This document shows positions 60,061 to 64,000 of a DNA stretch of 64,000 bases, piece after piece. The notes under the pieces were generated by a model. The model searched no databases. It was not told the DNA's origin and saw only the letters and a program-made list of their open reading frames with translations. The position numbers were made by a program, and so were the translations under genes. This DNA comes from Macropodus opercularis (lineage: Eukaryota > Chordata > Actinopteri > Anabantiformes > Osphronemidae): assembly GCA_030770545.1 (NCBI GenBank), contig CM061100.1, forward strand, positions 12,578,501-12,642,500. The letters run 5' to 3'. Every line of letters begins with the position of its first letter. The first letter of the stretch is position 1.

Positions 60061-63000
60061 CTCCACCCTTTGAGGTTTAAAGTCTGGCTGCAACTTAATT
60101 ACTAACGATTCAATTTTTCTTTTATTAGTGTTTTTGTCTGCAGTAGACTTTAGGCTTTTTGTCTATACTGAATACTTATGTTTAGCAGATAAGTAATTAG
60201 TACTAGTGCATACATTTTCATGCACAGAGGATATGTGCTTTATGAATCTACTACATAGGGCAGCAAACTATACTTCTACTTTCACGGTAGCTCAATGCGC
60301 ACATTGAGCATGGGTACAGCATTCATGAGAATTTTTTAGTATTACGGGTATTGTTATGTTCACCATAACAATACTGTCCCATTTTGTTTGCTATTAATTG
60401 CTGCGCTGTAAGGTCTGCTTAATTTGTCTGTCTGCAGGGGGAGGGGTAAATACAAATAACTCTCATCTTCACATACGGCATAAATATTCAAGTTGAGTTT
60501 TTTTGGCCTAGCAAGCACCAAGGTTCTCAATTATACTAAATTCAAATTCAGAGAAAAGTAACATATGTGCTTTACTCTGACAAATGGTTTTTAATGCAAA
60601 TACAGACACATCTACATTTATGTTTATAATCATACCTCTTTATTTAAGGACTTACTGTATATTAATACAAAAACTATAGGTACAGTCAAAATGACTGTGG
60701 GTGAGACAGTCAAGTAACAGATCAGGCAGTGAAGGACTGAGCCACCCCAGAATCTCTTCTCTAAAAGAGTTTTGTTTCCACTTTGGCGCTTCTGACATAA
60801 AATGTTATCCAAGCTACTGTGTTTGTCTCTTTACCTGAAACGGATACATTTTGTATTTAGATAATCAGTAAATACAGCCAGCAAACAAACTGCACAAATG
60901 CTGAACTTAATGAAGTCAAACAATGCCTCTTTTTTCACATGCACATTTTCTTTTGAGAACATGCAAACAGGACATGTCCAAAGCCGTCACCGCAAAACTG
61001 GAAGAGAAAATCTTGGCACCTATTAATGTCAGGTTTGCTGGATGTCTAAAACAGCAGGAGGGCTTTTAAAACTACAGTAGACATTAATGCAATTGTCTGT
61101 TCCAACATGGCAACTTACAGACATGTTCAAGACAATATGACATGAAGCAATCTATTACATTACCTTTTAAAAAACACGCCCACAGTTAGACCTTATTGCT
61201 TTAAAGTCTAAAGTGTCTCTTTTTGATGATCCATCAAATAGTTTGCACAAATATGAGACTACAGAACGTAAACTAAAACGCAAGGCAATAATCAGACTTG
61301 GATCAAATAATATATACAAATAATCAACATGTTTTTAACTTGCTTAGAGAAAAGCCAAATCAGTACAAACTCCACTAGACACATATACAGTATATGTCTG
61401 TATTTTAATCTAATCACTGTTTAATTAAAATGATAATGATCCTGTAGATGATGTGAAGTCATAAAACAAAATCTTTAAAGTTACTTTCAAAAGTCAGATT
61501 GCAGGCAATAGTCTTAAACAACAGATTGAATCCAAGATTTAAGATAAAGCCTTAGTTTTATGATTTGGTAATAAAAAATTTAGGATTAGGAAATTCAGTG
61601 CCTAAGAATGCGAACATGGACCTGACATAGGTCCTGGCCTAGACCTGAGATGCAAAAATGCTTCATTAGACATTTACTGAAACATTGAATATGGTATCTC
61701 CAAACAAGTATGAAAACACAAAACATTATTTAGACCCAAGTCTGACGTAAAGATAGTTTTTGTATTTTGGGGGGGTCCAAACTGGATAACCACCATGGAG
61801 CCAAGCTGATCATTCAAAAATGTGTCCTGTAATTCACATACAGTATAATATCAACTTTGTATTTAACATTTGTGCCCCATTGTGTGTTTTTCAGGTTACT
61901 GTACAAAATATTTTACAATTTACAGCTCTTCACACAGAAACGTCAAATTTGGTCACAGTCACACTAAATCCTGAACCTGGAAATTCAAAGAGGGTAAAGC
62001 TACAGGGCAGGTTAAGTGTCGTCTTGTTGCATAGCCCTACTTTATTACAACAGTCTGCAGCAACAACACAACTCGTACCCGTGAATATGCACACAGGTAA
62101 GCTTGCCTAAAACCCCTTACTCAATACTGCTGTGAGAGGAACGAGGTGCGAAGAAAGGGAAACCCATAAAATCTGGATGAATATGACAGATATACTGCAC
62201 ATACGCTGTGTGTTTGCTGAGGCAAATGTTTCAGAACGACTAATTTTTGTGATTAGAAATCAATAAATTGCACTTTTGAGCATTCAGAGACCATTTTCTA
62301 CACATGTCAACTGACTAGCAGTAGATTTGAAAAAGAAAGGCAAATGCTTAGCACACACCCTTAAGAAAGAGCACATACACAATTTTTGACAAGTTCAAGA
62401 GCCTTGCATGCACTACGTTGCTTACTTTGGATCTGCAACTACTCACCACTGGATATTGTACAATTTTTTTGCATTCTGTCTTTCTTACCAGAGTCAAGCA
62501 AGAGCTTTGTTTGCTCCACTTCTTCTCACCTGTGTACATACTTGAATGAGCTCAAATCCATCCCACCCCAGACCAGCCTACATCTCAATATATCTCAGAA
62601 AATCAGGCACTTGGTATTTAGCCACATAATATCAGGAAAGACTTGATATAGTCCCTGTGTATTTCATCTAATACAAAGAGCAAAAACGTAATCAAGCGAA
62701 ATCTAAGGGGTTTTGCACAAAACTAGATAAAGCCAGAAATTTCCAGACATCCTGATTGAAAGTAACTTTCATGGCACAAAACATCAAGTCTAGCTACCAT
62801 TGAGATTACTCCATCATCTTTCCAAATACCACAGATATTGTCATTGACTTAACTTTGCCCTTGTTTGTTTGTTTTTAATAATTTGTAATCATGACGTACT
62901 TTTATATACTTTACTGCTGTTCATGTTGTCATCCTGTTATAAATGAGCATTTACAGTTTTACGATTGTTGAGTTTATTAGAATTAGAAATGGCTGATGAC

Positions 63001-64000
63001 ATTACAAGGGCACTAAACAGTCTTTACACTGGCTCTGTGTTAGATAACATGATAGACAAGAAAATGTTAAAACACAGAAGAGCATTCAGTTTCATTACTT
63101 TTTGTTCTTGTTGATGAGGGTTAGATTCTTCATTTGCTTTAATTTTACACTATTACAAACAATGTCAAAATGTACTTTCAAATTTCCTGAGTAACATATG
63201 TACTGTACTCTGATAATCACACGTAAGGCATCTACAGTTATAGTTAGGCTATAACTGGTAATTAGATTAGATTTCTAATTAATAACTTGGACTATTTACA
63301 CATTTAGCCAATCCGTTATCATCTGCCCAGACTTTCTTTAAATATAATGGGCAAATTAACCTATTTTCAAATTCTAGGTTTCACTTGTTTTTTATATAAT
63401 ATGCTGCTGCTCTGTGAGTAAGAAGTACGTAGCACAGGTTTTGCTCAATATGTGAACGTATACTTAGTCTATATACACCTGACTTATCTTAAATATTCCT
63501 TCTCATCCTGGCTTACCTCAGAGCGAGTATAGCTTTAGTAGCTATAGTTTCGCTTGGACACAGTAACTTTATTCTACTTTTGTGCAATACCCCTAACTGT
63601 GGTTGATTATTGTCACACTACTCTGTGGAATCATAGCAGAAATTTAAAACTGAAAACTCTACTGTCATTAGAAGCAACAGATGAAAAGTAAAAAAAAAAG
63701 GAACTTAATTTGGTTTAAGCTTCAGTATGATGAAGTCGTCTTCTCCTACCTATACGGTAAACATAAACAAAACACAAACAATAATCAACAGTGGTGTGAA
63801 CAGCCAATAATACCAGTAAGAGGCAATTTCTGTTCCAACATTGATTTTACTGGCCAAGGCAAAATACTTTAGGATTTTCACATGTGCTATAATTTCAGTG
63901 CAAGTAAAGGGGTAGAAAAGGTCCTGTGTGTTTTTCCTTAAACAGTTGGTTGTATAAAAACAGAGGATAATGGAATCATTTCTGAGCCCCTTTTGCAGCA
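60061..64000. other. Intergenic flank upstream of the collagen gene
   Basis: About 3.9 kb of AT-rich sequence. Open frames here (such as 61820-62110 on plus) have no recognisable domain, no compositional bias and no convincing splice framework. It could be intergenic DNA or part of a neighbour's untranslated region; nothing can be supported. Confidence 0.5.

Noticed and set aside
61820..62110. Plus-strand ORF upstream of the collagen gene as part of a neighbouring gene
   Set aside because: A TTCAG acceptor-like site precedes it, but no donor-phase partner, motif or homology is apparent.
1..64000. CRISPR arrays, operons, tRNA or rRNA genes, integrated viral genomes
   Set aside because: None seen; the tRNA-like B boxes belong to SINE-like repeats, and the reverse-transcriptase pieces are non-LTR LINEs without LTRs or viral genes.

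Overview
The window is vertebrate nuclear DNA, almost certainly from a teleost fish. Coding sequence is split into many short exons with GT/GC...AG borders inside AT-rich introns. The interspersed repeats are typical of fish: Tc1-like transposons, decayed L2-like and Rex1/CR1-like LINEs, a tRNA-headed SINE-like repeat and small MITEs. There is no prokaryotic gene organisation; nearly all long open frames outside the exons are chance frames.

One gene dominates. It is a fibrillar procollagen alpha chain on the minus strand, running from exon 1 (start codon at 59712) leftwards off the window at base 1. I could define 58 coding exons (210-59712), all with correct phase, encoding 1510 residues. 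In order they give: signal peptide (exon 1); a thrombospondin-N-terminal-like/laminin-G-like (TSPN) domain with four cysteines (exons 2-5); a short acidic segment (exon 6); a 218-residue charged variable region with two RGD motifs and three N-glycosylation sequons (exon 7); a minor triple helix of 17 Gly-X-Y triplets (exons 7-9); a Trp-rich non-helical linker (exons 9-11); and 314 triplets of the major helix (exons 11-58). Major-helix exons 12-58 are all 45, 54 or 108 bp, the hallmark of fibrillar collagens. The remaining roughly 24 triplets, the C-telopeptide and the C-propeptide must lie beyond base 1.

The layout (TSPN, variable region, minor helix, linker, major helix) is that of clade B (type V/XI) chains. 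The lysines at the two classical helical cross-link positions are in register with alpha1(V) as I recall it. The sequence is nevertheless very divergent: both cross-link sites lack the usual following His, the linker is unlike that of V/XI, and one triplet near the middle of the helix has Glu in place of Gly. I cannot assign it to a named chain.

Region by region: 1-22.8 kb, helix exons 58-8 in small introns, with exon 7 at 22.8-23.5 kb; 23.5-34.4 kb, large intron 6, holding a candidate alternative first exon (27887-27982) whose signal-peptide ORF joins exon 7 in frame and would give a TSPN-less short chain; 34.4-41.5 kb, exons 6-2; 41.5-59.6 kb, intron 1 with most of the transposon debris; 59.6-60.1 kb, exon 1 and a GC-richer promoter region; 60.1-64 kb, AT-rich flank with no gene I can support.
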